NCBI GenBank assembly: GCA_011390065.1
Contig: JAABTD010000008.1
Coordinates: 1 to 52,588 of the forward strand
Reading direction: 5' to 3'
Origin: Desulfobacteraceae bacterium
GTDB lineage: Bacteria; Desulfobacterota; Desulfobacteria; Desulfobacterales; JAABSP01
Length of the DNA: 52,588 bases
Under the pieces are notes generated by a model. That model was not told the DNA's origin and did no database searches. It saw only the letters and a list, made by a program, of their open reading frames with translations. Positions 15,917 to 23,753 of the stretch are shown here, in pieces; the first letter of the stretch is position 1; each line of letters opens with the position of its first letter. Position numbers and translations under genes: made by a program.

Positions 15917-18057
15917 AAGAAGCACCCAAAAAACTCAAAGACCACCTCAAAACCCCCTGGCGCGGCCTCCGCCGGGACCTGATCCTCCATCCCGGTCCTT
16001 TGGACCGCGACGGCCACCGCTCCTGGGTCCTGGAAGATCCGGTCCGCGGCAACAACTATCGTCTGGGGTATGCGGAAGGGGAGCTGATCTACCGGCTCAC
16101 CGTGGAGCCCGACCTGGACAAGGCCGTGGCCAATCTCTACGCCACTACGCCCCTGCGTCCGTCCGTCGAGGAGATCCTCTCTTTCATCACCATGCTCCAG
16201 AACGAATCGCTGGCGCGGCTCTCGGAAGAAGAAGTGGTGAGACGGGAGTCCGCCCCGGGAGCGGGCCGAAAGCCGTCTTTTTTTCAACGCATTCTCCAGG
16301 GCGCCATTTTTTTTCGCGTCCCCCTCATCCGGCCGGACCGGTTTCTGAGCCGGACGCTTCCCTACGTCTCAACCCTCTGGTCCCCGGCGGCCCGGTGGTG
16401 TTATCTTTTGATCGGTCTGTTCGGTTTGATCCTCACCCTGCCGGAACTGGAACTCTACCTCTCCACCGTCAATTATCTGTTTACGCCCCAGGGGGCCGCG
16501 GCCTTTGTCCTGTGTCTGGCACTGCTGAAGATCGGCCATGAATTCGCCCACGGCTTTGCGGGCAAGGCCATGGGGCTCCACATCCGCTCCATGGGGATCT
16601 TCTTCATTGTGTTCTGGCCACTGCTCTATACCGACACCACCGATGCCTGGAAGATCCCCGACCGGCGGCGGCGGATGTGGATCAGCGGGGCCGGGGTCCT
16701 CTTTGAACTCACGGTGGCGGGCATGGCCCTTTTTCTCTGGGCTCTCCTGCCGGACGGCATCTTCCGGAGCCTGATGTTCTTTCTCTCCGGGACCTCGCTC
16801 GTCTCATCGGTCCTGATCAATCTCAACCCTTTCATGCGGTACGACGGCTATTACCTGCTCATGGACTGGTGGGGCATCGACAACCTCCGGTCACGGGCAT
16901 TCGCCATGCTGCGCCATGCCCTGCGGCGAAAGCTGCTGGGGTGGAAAGGACCGATCCCGGAAATTCATCCCCATCGCCGGAGCTTGATCGTTTATGCCGT
17001 TTTCGCCCTCATCTACCGGCTTTTCGTGGGGATCGCCATTGCCCTGGCGGTTTATTACCTCTTTTTCCCGGCCCTGGGGGTGCTTGTTTTCCTCGTGGAG
17101 ATATGGATGTTTTTTGTCCGGCCCGGCATCGGCGAAGTCAAGGCGGTGATCCAGAACCGGCATCTCATCGGATCCAAAACCCGGACGGCGGCCACCGGCA
17201 TTGCCGCAGCTTTATTGGTGGCGCTGGTTTTCGCGCCCCTGCCCCGTTTCCAGCACCTGCCCGGCCTGCTGCTTTATCACAACGCCTCGGCGGTGACCGC
17301 GCCAGCGGACGGGCGGATCGCCGCTCCCATGCCGGCTGAGAACCGGGCCGTAGATTTCGGCGAGCGGATCATCCACATCGAAAACGATCAGTTGCGCCAT
17401 GATGCCGACAACCTGAAGTTCGATCTGGATTCACTCCAGGCCCGGCTTCGGTCGGTGGGCGGCGGGGGGGAGCAGGGCGCCTACCGGGCCTGGCTCCAGG
17501 CGGAACTCTTTCGGGTGGAAGCGGCCAAAGAAAAGCTGGATGAAGCCATTGCCATGCTGGAGATCCACGCCCCGCTGGGCGGCCGCATCACGGATGTCAA
17601 CCCGGACCTTTACCAGGGCGCTTTTGTAAGCAAGGGGACGTATCTGTTTTCCGTCGGAACCCCCCGACACTGGGAGCTGGAGGCCTACGCCCATGAGGGG
17701 AAGGCTGCTCATCTGAAGGATGAGATCGACGCTTCGGTGAGGGTTCGATTGCCGAACCCGGAGGCGCCGGCGATCCGCGCCAGATTCCGGAACCGGAGTC
17801 GATTTCCGGTTTATCGGCTTCCCAACGAGAGTCTCCTGGATGTGGCCGGGGGGCCCATTGTTTCAGATGGGGATCGGAATGGAAATCGTCCCAAAGACGC
17901 GCATTTCGCCCTTGCTTTCGATATCCTTCAACCGCTTCCGGAATGGCTGCCCCACGGGACCCCCTGCTGGATCTGGCTCCGGGGCGAAAGCGGGTCGCTG
18001 GCGGGACGGTTTCTGGGCGACCTGTGGCGGAATGTGACCGAAAGAGGACTTTTTTAA
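15913..18057 (+). CDS. M50 (site-2) metalloprotease fused to HlyD-like periplasmic adaptor domain
   Basis: Inner-membrane protein of 714 residues. The N-terminal ~120 residues are cytoplasmic and resemble a PqqD-like/winged-helix region (WVLEDPVRGNNYRLG ... LYRLT). The membrane core carries the M50 zinc site H209-E-F-A-H213 and third ligand D311 in NPFMRYDGYYLL, so catalytic residues are intact. After a final helix near residue 440 comes a periplasmic barrel-sandwich/HlyD-like region (SAVTAPADGRIAAPM ... IHAPLGGRITDV) split by a short helical hairpin. GTG start at 15913 overlaps the small ORF by four bases; no ATG alternative is nearby. Similar M50-HlyD proteins occur beside TolC and adaptor genes in other bacteria, but substrate is unknown. 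Confidence 0.9.
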   Translation: MKEAPKKLKDHLKTPWRGLRRDLILHPGPLDRDGHRSWVLEDPVRGNNYRLGYAEGELIYRLTVEPDLDKAVANLYATTPLRPSVEEILSFITMLQNESLARLSEEEVVRRESAPGAGRKPSFFQRILQGAIFFRVPLIRPDRFLSRTLPYVSTLWSPAARWCYLLIGLFGLILTLPELELYLSTVNYLFTPQGAAAFVLCLALLKIGHEFAHGFAGKAMGLHIRSMGIFFIVFWPLLYTDTTDAWKIPDRRRRMWISGAGVLFELTVAGMALFLWALLPDGIFRSLMFFLSGTSLVSSVLINLNPFMRYDGYYLLMDWWGIDNLRSRAFAMLRHALRRKLLGWKGPIPEIHPHRRSLIVYAVFALIYRLFVGIAIALAVYYLFFPALGVLVFLVEIWMFFVRPGIGEVKAVIQNRHLIGSKTRTAATGIAAALLVALVFAPLPRFQHLPGLLLYHNASAVTAPADGRIAAPMPAENRAVDFGERIIHIENDQLRHDADNLKFDLDSLQARLRSVGGGGEQGAYRAWLQAELFRVEAAKEKLDEAIAMLEIHAPLGGRITDVNPDLYQGAFVSKGTYLFSVGTPRHWELEAYAHEGKAAHLKDEIDASVRVRLPNPEAPAIRARFRNRSRFPVYRLPNESLLDVAGGPIVSDGDRNGNRPKDAHFALAFDILQPLPEWLPHGTPCWIWLRGESGSLAGRFLGDLWRNVTERGLF

Positions 18058-18088
18058 CAGTGGCGGAAACACACGATCAAGGAAAGGC

Positions 18089-18865
18089 GTGAAAGATATG
18101 AAACAGCGATGGAAGGTCATTTTTACGGCAATGATTCTGGCGACCTGGGGATTGTCTTCCGCCCTTACGGCGACAGCCCAGCTTCAGGAAGGTCAGGAAA
18201 CGGCATCCGGCGAGGCCTATCCGGCCATCTTCGAAGCGACCCGGCAGGCGGTGCTGTCCGCGGAACGCGCCGGAGTGCTCAGCAGCCTCGCTTACGAGGT
18301 GGGATCAACCGTCAAAAAAGGAGAGATCATCGCTCAGGTGGAAACCGGCGAACTGGCCCTGCAGAAAAAACGGGCCGAACTTTCCCGCAAACACCTGGGC
18401 GTCAAAGTGGACAATCTGACCCGGCTCAGCAAACAGGGGCTGGCGACCAACGAAGAAGTGGCCGAGGCCCGCATGCAGCGGGACGTGGTCCGGACCGACA
18501 TCGACATCATCCAGCGTCAGATCGCCAACTCCTACATCCGCGCGCCTTACGCCTGCATCGTGGTCCGCCGTCACGTTCAACCCCACGAGTGGGTGACTGC
18601 CGGTCAGCCGGTGGTGGAAGTGGTGGACATAAAGCAACTGCGGGCCGTGGCCAATATCCCGTCCGCTTCGGCAGTGCGGTTGAACACCGGCGATGAGCAT
18701 TCCTTTTACGTTCATGATCTCGACAGAACCGTGACCGGCGTCGTCCGGGCGGTGGTTCCGGTGGTGGACGAATTGAGCAATACGGCCGAGGTGGTCTGGA
18801 CGATCCAGGAGACCGGGGACGCCCTGCTTTCCGGCATGAAGGGGGAAGTGCTCATTGACCGCTAG
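18089..18865 (+). CDS. periplasmic adaptor (HlyD/membrane fusion protein family)
   Basis: A 258-residue exported protein with a signal peptide (VIFTAMILATWGLSSALTATAQ) and no lipobox. It contains a lipoyl-like half-motif AGVLSSLAYEVGSTVKKGEIIAQV, a short coiled hairpin (about residues 95-150), a second lipoyl half (NSYIRAPYACIVVRRHVQPHEWV) and a beta-barrel domain. This is the compact architecture of membrane fusion proteins that bridge an inner-membrane component to TolC. The GTG at 18089 has AAGGAAAGG at ideal distance; ATG at 18098 is the alternative. The next gene starts inside this one. Confidence 0.9.
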   Translation: MKDMKQRWKVIFTAMILATWGLSSALTATAQLQEGQETASGEAYPAIFEATRQAVLSAERAGVLSSLAYEVGSTVKKGEIIAQVETGELALQKKRAELSRKHLGVKVDNLTRLSKQGLATNEEVAEARMQRDVVRTDIDIIQRQIANSYIRAPYACIVVRRHVQPHEWVTAGQPVVEVVDIKQLRAVANIPSASAVRLNTGDEHSFYVHDLDRTVTGVVRAVVPVVDELSNTAEVVWTIQETGDALLSGMKGEVLIDR

Positions 18866-20288
18866 CCCCGCGACGCCGGACATGGACGCCGGGCAGAACG
18901 GCCCGCAACGCATCTCGACAGGATCCGGCCAGCAGGGACCGGTCCACACCGGCATGCGGCCGGGCAGCGACAGGGTCCTGGCCCGCTTTATCCGGCTCTG
19001 TTCGGCGGTGCTGGCGACGCCTGTACCCCAGGAAGCCGCGGCCCTCATCGTCAACCGGATTGCCGAAATCGCCCCCATGGATCGCGCCGTGCTGGTGCGC
19101 CTGCATGGCAAGGGCGCCATCCAGGCGGTGACCGGGGGCGGAAAAACAGCCCAGGACAGCCGCTTCGCCGATGCAGTGGAAAGCGTCCGAAAACAGTACC
19201 GGGACCGGCAGACGGCTCTGATCCTGCCGCCGGCGGCCGACGGAGGCCGGATGAACGCGGCCCTGCACACTGTCCAGTCCGCCATGGGGGGAACCCAGAT
19301 CCTGTGGCTTCCGCTCTGGATGGACCGGGAGGGGACGGCGCCCCCGGCTTACGCCCTGTGGCTGGAGCGGTGGCGGAACCGGCCCTGGGAGAAGTCGGAC
19401 GTGGAACTGCTGGGTCATGCGGCCCTGTTCATGGCGCATGGACTGGCCCGGCCCCGGGCCGAGGCCAATCGGTCCAGGAAGCGGTGGGTCCGGTCCGCGG
19501 CGGCCTTGTTGCTGATCCTGCTGATGGCCCTGCCCGTGACCTCCAATGTGACGGCGCCGGTGCGGGTCGCTCCGGATCGTCCCCACCACATTTTCGCTCC
19601 CATGGACGGCATCCTCAAAGAACTCCATGTCCAGCCGGGGCAGTGGGTCAAAAAGAACGACGTCCTGTTTCGCTATGACGCCCGGGTGCTGGAAAAGCGG
19701 CTGGACGAAGCGCATCGGAACGTGGCCGTGGCCCGGGCCAAGCTGGCCAAGCTGGAGGGCGCGGCCCATCGGGACCGGGAGGCCCGGGCGGAACTGCCGG
19801 TCCAGCGGCTGGAGGTGGAAAGAGCCGAAGCGGATGCCGCGTTTTACGCCAGGCAGCGATCCCGGGCCGCAGTGCGCAGCGGACAGGCCGGGGTCGTTGT
19901 ACTGGATGATCCCGATGCCCTGGTGGGCGCGGCGCTTCAGACCGGTCAGGCGGTGCTGAGCGTGGCGGATCCGGATCGGACCAAGCTCCGGCTGTGGGTT
20001 CCGGCCAGCGATGTGGGGTTTATCCGGAAGGGCGCCCGGGCCGCCGCCCGGTTGGACAGCGCGCCGTTTCGCAGCATTCCGGCGGTGATCGCCCGGGTGG
20101 GCTTCGACATTCAGCTGTCGCCGGAAGGGGTCCCATCGGTCATGGCCGAGGCCATCTGGACCGGGGAAGGCGCAGAGGTCCAGCCGGGTCAGAAAGGCGC
20201 CGCCAAAATTTACGGGGATTCCACCTTCCTCGGAATGCAGATTCTCAGAAAGCCCCTGATTGCTTTACGGTCGCTCATCGGGTTTTAG
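18855..20288 (+). CDS. GAF-like cytoplasmic domain fused to HlyD-type adaptor
   Basis: A 477-residue inner-membrane protein. Residues about 40-190 form a GAF-like domain (RFIRLCSAVLATPVPQEAA ... ILWLPLWMD), then one membrane helix (SAAALLLILLMALPV, near residue 220) and a HlyD-type periplasmic part with lipoyl halves (IFAPMDGILKELHVQPGQWVKK; GQAGVVVLDDPDALVG), helical hairpin and beta-barrel. TTG at 18855 overlaps the previous gene by 11 bases and has AAGGGGGAAG upstream; ATG at 18882 is the alternative. A cytoplasmic sensor fused to an adaptor suggests regulated assembly or opening of the export complex (inference). It closes the locus; no ABC ATPase, RND or MFS pump gene accompanies it. Confidence 0.88.
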   Translation: MTASPATPDMDAGQNGPQRISTGSGQQGPVHTGMRPGSDRVLARFIRLCSAVLATPVPQEAAALIVNRIAEIAPMDRAVLVRLHGKGAIQAVTGGGKTAQDSRFADAVESVRKQYRDRQTALILPPAADGGRMNAALHTVQSAMGGTQILWLPLWMDREGTAPPAYALWLERWRNRPWEKSDVELLGHAALFMAHGLARPRAEANRSRKRWVRSAAALLLILLMALPVTSNVTAPVRVAPDRPHHIFAPMDGILKELHVQPGQWVKKNDVLFRYDARVLEKRLDEAHRNVAVARAKLAKLEGAAHRDREARAELPVQRLEVERAEADAAFYARQRSRAAVRSGQAGVVVLDDPDALVGAALQTGQAVLSVADPDRTKLRLWVPASDVGFIRKGARAAARLDSAPFRSIPAVIARVGFDIQLSPEGVPSVMAEAIWTGEGAEVQPGQKGAAKIYGDSTFLGMQILRKPLIALRSLIGF

Positions 20289-20339
20289 AACCGAAACAGG
20301 GGGTTTCGGGACGCCGGATCGATTGAAAAGGCGCATTGC

Positions 20340-20368
20340 TTGACAAAGCCGGAAGATGCCGGTAGGTT
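20340..20368 (+). promoter_or_regulatory. candidate sigma-70 promoter for yqgE
   Basis: TTGACA at 20340 and TAGGTT at 20363 are 17 bases apart, about 45 bases before the yqgE ATG. Just upstream, 20291-20309 contains a 7-bp hairpin (CCGAAAC/GTTTCGG) without a T tract, which may slow read-through from the export genes. Confidence 0.5.
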
Positions 20369-20413
20369 GGCCTGAAAAAGAGGATGATCGTTTAGCGGAA
20401 GTGGAGGAACCTC

Positions 20414-20983
20414 ATGGAAAACGCATATCCGGCCTCGCTGAAAGGCCAGTTTCTCATGTCCATGCCGGGCATGTTGGATCCGAATTTCTCACGGACCGTC
20501 ACCTGCATCTGCGAGCACACGGCCGAGGGCGCCGTCGGCATCGTCGTAAACCGCGCGCATGAATTTCTGCACGCCAAAGAGATGTTCGAGGAATTGAACC
20601 TGTCCTATATGCCGGAAAGCGCCCGAATGCCGATCTATGTCGGCGGTCCGGTCCACACCAACGAGGTGTTTATCCTGCACGGCCCGCCATTTGAATGGGA
20701 GGCTTGTCTGGCCATTACCCCGACCCTGGCCATGAGCAACAGCATGGACATCCTTCGGGCCATCGCCAATGGCTCGGGCCCGACGTCTTCGGCCATCTGC
20801 ATCGGATGCGCCGGATGGGGTCCGTTCCAACTGGAGGGGGAACTCCGGCAGAACGCGTGGCTGAATGGGCCGGTTGACGAAGCCCTGATTTTTGATATCT
20901 CCGTGGAACTGCGATGGGAGGAGGCGATCAAGGGAATCGGCATCGATCCGGCATTGCTGTCGGATACGGCCGGCCACGCCTGA
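20414..20983 (+). CDS. yqgE: YqgE/AlgH family protein (DUF179)
   Basis: A 189-residue cytoplasmic protein of the widely conserved YqgE/AlgH family, whose molecular role is unsettled. Family blocks are clear: LKGQFLMSMPGMLDPNFSRTV at the N-terminus, GAVGIVVNR, YVGGPVHTNEVFILH and CAGWGPFQLEGEL. GGAGG precedes the ATG. It appears to have its own promoter and is not obviously linked to the adaptor genes before it. Confidence 0.95.
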   Translation: MENAYPASLKGQFLMSMPGMLDPNFSRTVTCICEHTAEGAVGIVVNRAHEFLHAKEMFEELNLSYMPESARMPIYVGGPVHTNEVFILHGPPFEWEACLAITPTLAMSNSMDILRAIANGSGPTSSAICIGCAGWGPFQLEGELRQNAWLNGPVDEALIFDISVELRWEEAIKGIGIDPALLSDTAGHA

Positions 20984-20996
20984 TATCCGGTCGGCG

Positions 20997-21272
20997 CTAT
21001 TCGGGTTTTTCTTCAGCATCAGCCTTTGACTTCGGTCGGGGCTTTTTCTTTTTAAGGCAGGTTTTGTCCCTTCTGGCGAACGCACAAAGTTTGGGGTTGT
21101 GATATTCCTTGCAGTTCAAAGGATTATATAGGGGACATTCGGGATGTTTTTCTGACATAAATGAGTCGGTTCCTTGTGCATCTGAAAGCAATTGCCGTGG
21201 TGAGATGTTTTGTAACACAGAAACGGCGTATTCACAAGGGGGCTGCCGGCGCTCGCAGTCCTTCAAGATCAT
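20997..21272 (-). CDS. small Cys-rich basic-tailed protein of unknown function
   Basis: A probable 91-residue protein starting MILKDCERRQPP. It has seven Cys in a plausible metal- or disulfide-binding layout (CERRQPPC, then ECPLYNPLNCKEY, KLCAFARRDKTC) and a Lys/Pro/Glu-rich tail. The frame stays open to 21362 with another ATG at 21320, which would overlap the divergent DksA-like gene; no start has a convincing Shine-Dalgarno sequence. No known family was recognised. The regular Cys spacing argues for a real gene. Confidence 0.5.
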   Translation of the reverse strand: MILKDCERRQPPCEYAVSVLQNISPRQLLSDAQGTDSFMSEKHPECPLYNPLNCKEYHNPKLCAFARRDKTCLKKKKPRPKSKADAEEKPE

Positions 21273-21318
21273 CAGAGGCGCGGCGTCACGCGGCAATTCG
21301 ATCTGAAAGGAGTGAATC

Positions 21319-22110
21319 ATGAGCGAACAACCGGATATGGCGAAGTTGAAAGAGCGCCTCATCGAGCGGCGTCAGGAGATATTCGAACGACGGCATCAGC
21401 ACCAGGATACATGGGAACGGCTCCATGAGGCGGAAAACGAGTTTGAGGAGACCGCCCAGAAAGCCCATATGTCCCAAGGGCTGGCCCAGCTGGATGCATC
21501 GGAGAAAAACGAGATCGAGGCCATTGACCGGGCCCTCGGCCGGTTGGAGACCGGCGATTACGGGGTCTGCCAGGGATGCGGCGGCCGCATCGCGTTGAGG
21601 CGGCTGGAGGCCCTTCCCTTTGTCCCCTATTGCACGCGGTGCGCCGAACGGCTGGAGCAGGGACGGCCCCTTCCCAGCGAGGAGGTGGAAACGGAGGAAA
21701 TCTCGGATCTGCTGCCGCCGGATTATGCGGGGATGACCGATGACCAGCTTGCCGATGCGGTCTACGACGAACTGGAAAAGGACAGGCGGGTGGAACTGGA
21801 TGAACTCGACGTCAGCTGCGACGAGGGCGTGATCCATTTGACAGGAGCGCTGCCATCGGAGCCCAAGCGGGAAATTCTGCACGAGATTGTGGAAGATGTC
21901 ATGGGGCTGCCGGAGGTGGTGGACCAGATCCGGATCGATCCGACCCTCTGGCAGCGGGGGGAATCGGTGACTCCGGCGACGGGGAAGCGGTCCAAAGCCG
22001 GTATTCTGATGGAGGGAGAAGAATCGGAGGACGAGGGAGAGGACGTCTATGCGGCTGAGCGGGACGGCGACCCCCTTCGGCCCCCGGACGAAATGGTCCC
22101 GGAACGTTAG
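21319..22110 (+). CDS. DksA/TraR-type zinc-finger protein fused to a BON domain
   Basis: A 263-residue protein. Residues 8-75 form the coiled coil of DksA-like proteins; the zinc finger has C84, C87, C105 and C108 (VCQGCGGRI ... YCTRCAE). Residues about 140-207 match a BON domain (DDQLADAVYDELEKD ... VSCDEGVIHLTGALPS), normally a membrane-associated periplasmic module, here with no signal peptide. The C-terminal 50 residues are acidic and low-complexity. DksA proteins modulate RNA polymerase; whether this one does is not shown, as the coiled-coil tip lacks a clear acidic D-x-x-D-A pair. GAAAGGAG is upstream of the ATG. Confidence 0.87.
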   Translation: MSEQPDMAKLKERLIERRQEIFERRHQHQDTWERLHEAENEFEETAQKAHMSQGLAQLDASEKNEIEAIDRALGRLETGDYGVCQGCGGRIALRRLEALPFVPYCTRCAERLEQGRPLPSEEVETEEISDLLPPDYAGMTDDQLADAVYDELEKDRRVELDELDVSCDEGVIHLTGALPSEPKREILHEIVEDVMGLPEVVDQIRIDPTLWQRGESVTPATGKRSKAGILMEGEESEDEGEDVYAAERDGDPLRPPDEMVPER

Positions 22111-22203
22111 AGGGCCGTTTCAACCTGACGGGGGACCGATTCTCCGGCGGTCGACCCGGCCCCGCCCGTACGCCTGCTGCCATTTCACTGCGATTTCAAC
22201 TAA

Positions 22204-22806
22204 CTATCGACTCCGCCCATTGACAATGAGCTTCTGGCCCGGACGGATCAGTGCGCCGGCTTCGAGGTTGTTCAACCGGCGGACTTCTTCGACCGAAATA
22301 TCATACCGGCGGCTGATCTGATAAAGGGTCTCTCCGGCCTTGACTTCATGATAATCAACCCTGGTTTTAGGGGTGGTGGGGCGCTTGACCGGCGGCGCGG
22401 CCTGGGATGCGGACGTGTCGCCATCCCCTTCTTTTTTGGTGATCGTTTTTTTTTCGGGAACCGCTTCGGTTTTCCCTCCGGAACCAACGAGTTGTTGCTG
22501 AAGGTTGGCCAGCTGCTTTTCCAGAGCGTCGATCCGTTCGGGCACGGCGTCTTGGATGAGATTCACTTTATGGGTCAGCATCTCGATGACGTCGTCCTGC
22601 TGACGGATGCGGGAAACGGCCTGATTCATTTCCTGAATTCGGATCTCCAGGGCGCTGACGGCATTTTCCAGGCGCATCAGTCGATCCTCCTCATTCGGAC
22701 CCCTTGTGAGAAAGACCCCGATGATGATGACGAGAACCAGCAACGCGGAACCTGCCAGGATCAGCGGCATCTGAGCTTCGCTGAGGGGGCGTTTTAATCG
22801 GTTCAT
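22204..22806 (-). CDS. membrane-anchored LysM domain protein
   Basis: A 200-residue bitopic protein. MNRLKRPLSEAQM is cytoplasmic, residues about 14-35 are a membrane helix (ILAGSALLVLVIIIGVF), then a coiled coil (about 42-105), a charged Pro/Thr/Lys linker and a C-terminal LysM domain (YHEVKAGETLYQISRRYD ... LIRPGQKLIV), which binds peptidoglycan. The start at 22806 is chosen because the family-like N-terminus and a purine-rich GAGAAGAAA precede it; the open frame extends to 22866. It is transcribed away from the PDZ-kinase pair. Confidence 0.9.
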   Translation of the reverse strand: MNRLKRPLSEAQMPLILAGSALLVLVIIIGVFLTRGPNEEDRLMRLENAVSALEIRIQEMNQAVSRIRQQDDVIEMLTHKVNLIQDAVPERIDALEKQLANLQQQLVGSGGKTEAVPEKKTITKKEGDGDTSASQAAPPVKRPTTPKTRVDYHEVKAGETLYQISRRYDISVEEVRRLNNLEAGALIRPGQKLIVNGRSR

Positions 22807-22962
22807 TTTCTTCTCTTGGATTTGGTGGTTTGTGAATACAATCAGGGGCTGCGGCCCATGGGCCATCCATTCTCTTGCAAATTCATACCATTTGTTTTAT
22901 TGTGGTTTCAAGCTTTTTTCGGGGCAATAACCTTCATTCGTAAAGATAACAGCGGAATAGAG

Positions 22963-23721
22963 ATGCGAAATAGTGAAACCATAAACATCGGGAAAAGGTC
23001 GCAGACGCGCATGGTCCCTGTTCCCTGGCGATGGTGGATGTTGCTGCTGGTCGCCCTGGCGTGGTTGCCGTCCATCGGGTTCAACCCGTCCGTCGCCGCC
23101 GCCGATACCGATCTGACCGTGGACGTCAAAGGGGGGAGACTGACGATCATGGCCGAAAAGGTTCAGCTCAAAGAGATTCTGGACGGCATCTACGACGCCT
23201 ATCCTCTGACCGTGACGGGCCTGGAGGCGCGATCTAGTGAAATCATTGATTTTAAAGCTGAAAATCAGCCCCCGGAAAAGATGTTCAAGCGGCTTTTGCG
23301 ACAGCTTGGAGAGAAAAACTACGCCTTCGAATTCAAGGGGCAGCGACTGAGCCGGATCTCGGTCATGCCCGAAGCCGGCGCCGGCGCCGCGCCGCGGCCG
23401 GTCCCGCCCCGGGAGACCCCATCGGTTCCGGCGGAAGACCTCGTCTCGGTGGTCCGGGTGGATCGCGTTATCGACGGGAGCCAGGCTCAGGATATGGGCG
23501 TTCAGAGCAACGATCTGGTCATTGAATACGACGGAATCAAGATCTCTCAGCCCGGCGACCTCATCCGGGAGGTGAAGCAGAAATCCGACAGCCCCAGCGT
23601 CGGCATGGTGCTGTTGAGGGACGGCGCGCCACTCCAGTTGACCCTCGCCGGCGGCTTCATCGGCATCCACATCGTTCCCCATAAAGTGCCGAGAGAAACG
23701 GTGGCGGGTTATATCGACTGA
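22963..23721 (+). CDS. exported PDZ-domain protein with STN-like N-terminal region
   Basis: A protein of about 252 residues. A long N-region leads into a hydrophobic segment (WWMLLLVALAWLPSIGF) with likely cleavage near SVAA. Residues about 50-125 (VQLKEILDGIYDAYPL ... ISVMPE) resemble the short secretin/TonB STN fold, followed by an Ala/Pro linker and a PDZ domain (IDGSQAQDMGVQSNDLVIEYDGIKI). The frame is open from 22816, but ATG 22963 gives a sensible signal peptide; 23011 is an alternative. The kinase gene follows after 32 bases, suggesting a shared operon. Confidence 0.8.
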   Translation: MRNSETINIGKRSQTRMVPVPWRWWMLLLVALAWLPSIGFNPSVAAADTDLTVDVKGGRLTIMAEKVQLKEILDGIYDAYPLTVTGLEARSSEIIDFKAENQPPEKMFKRLLRQLGEKNYAFEFKGQRLSRISVMPEAGAGAAPRPVPPRETPSVPAEDLVSVVRVDRVIDGSQAQDMGVQSNDLVIEYDGIKISQPGDLIREVKQKSDSPSVGMVLLRDGAPLQLTLAGGFIGIHIVPHKVPRETVAGYID

Positions 23722-23753
23722 AAACGCCGATCTAAATCCAAGGAAAAGACGAG

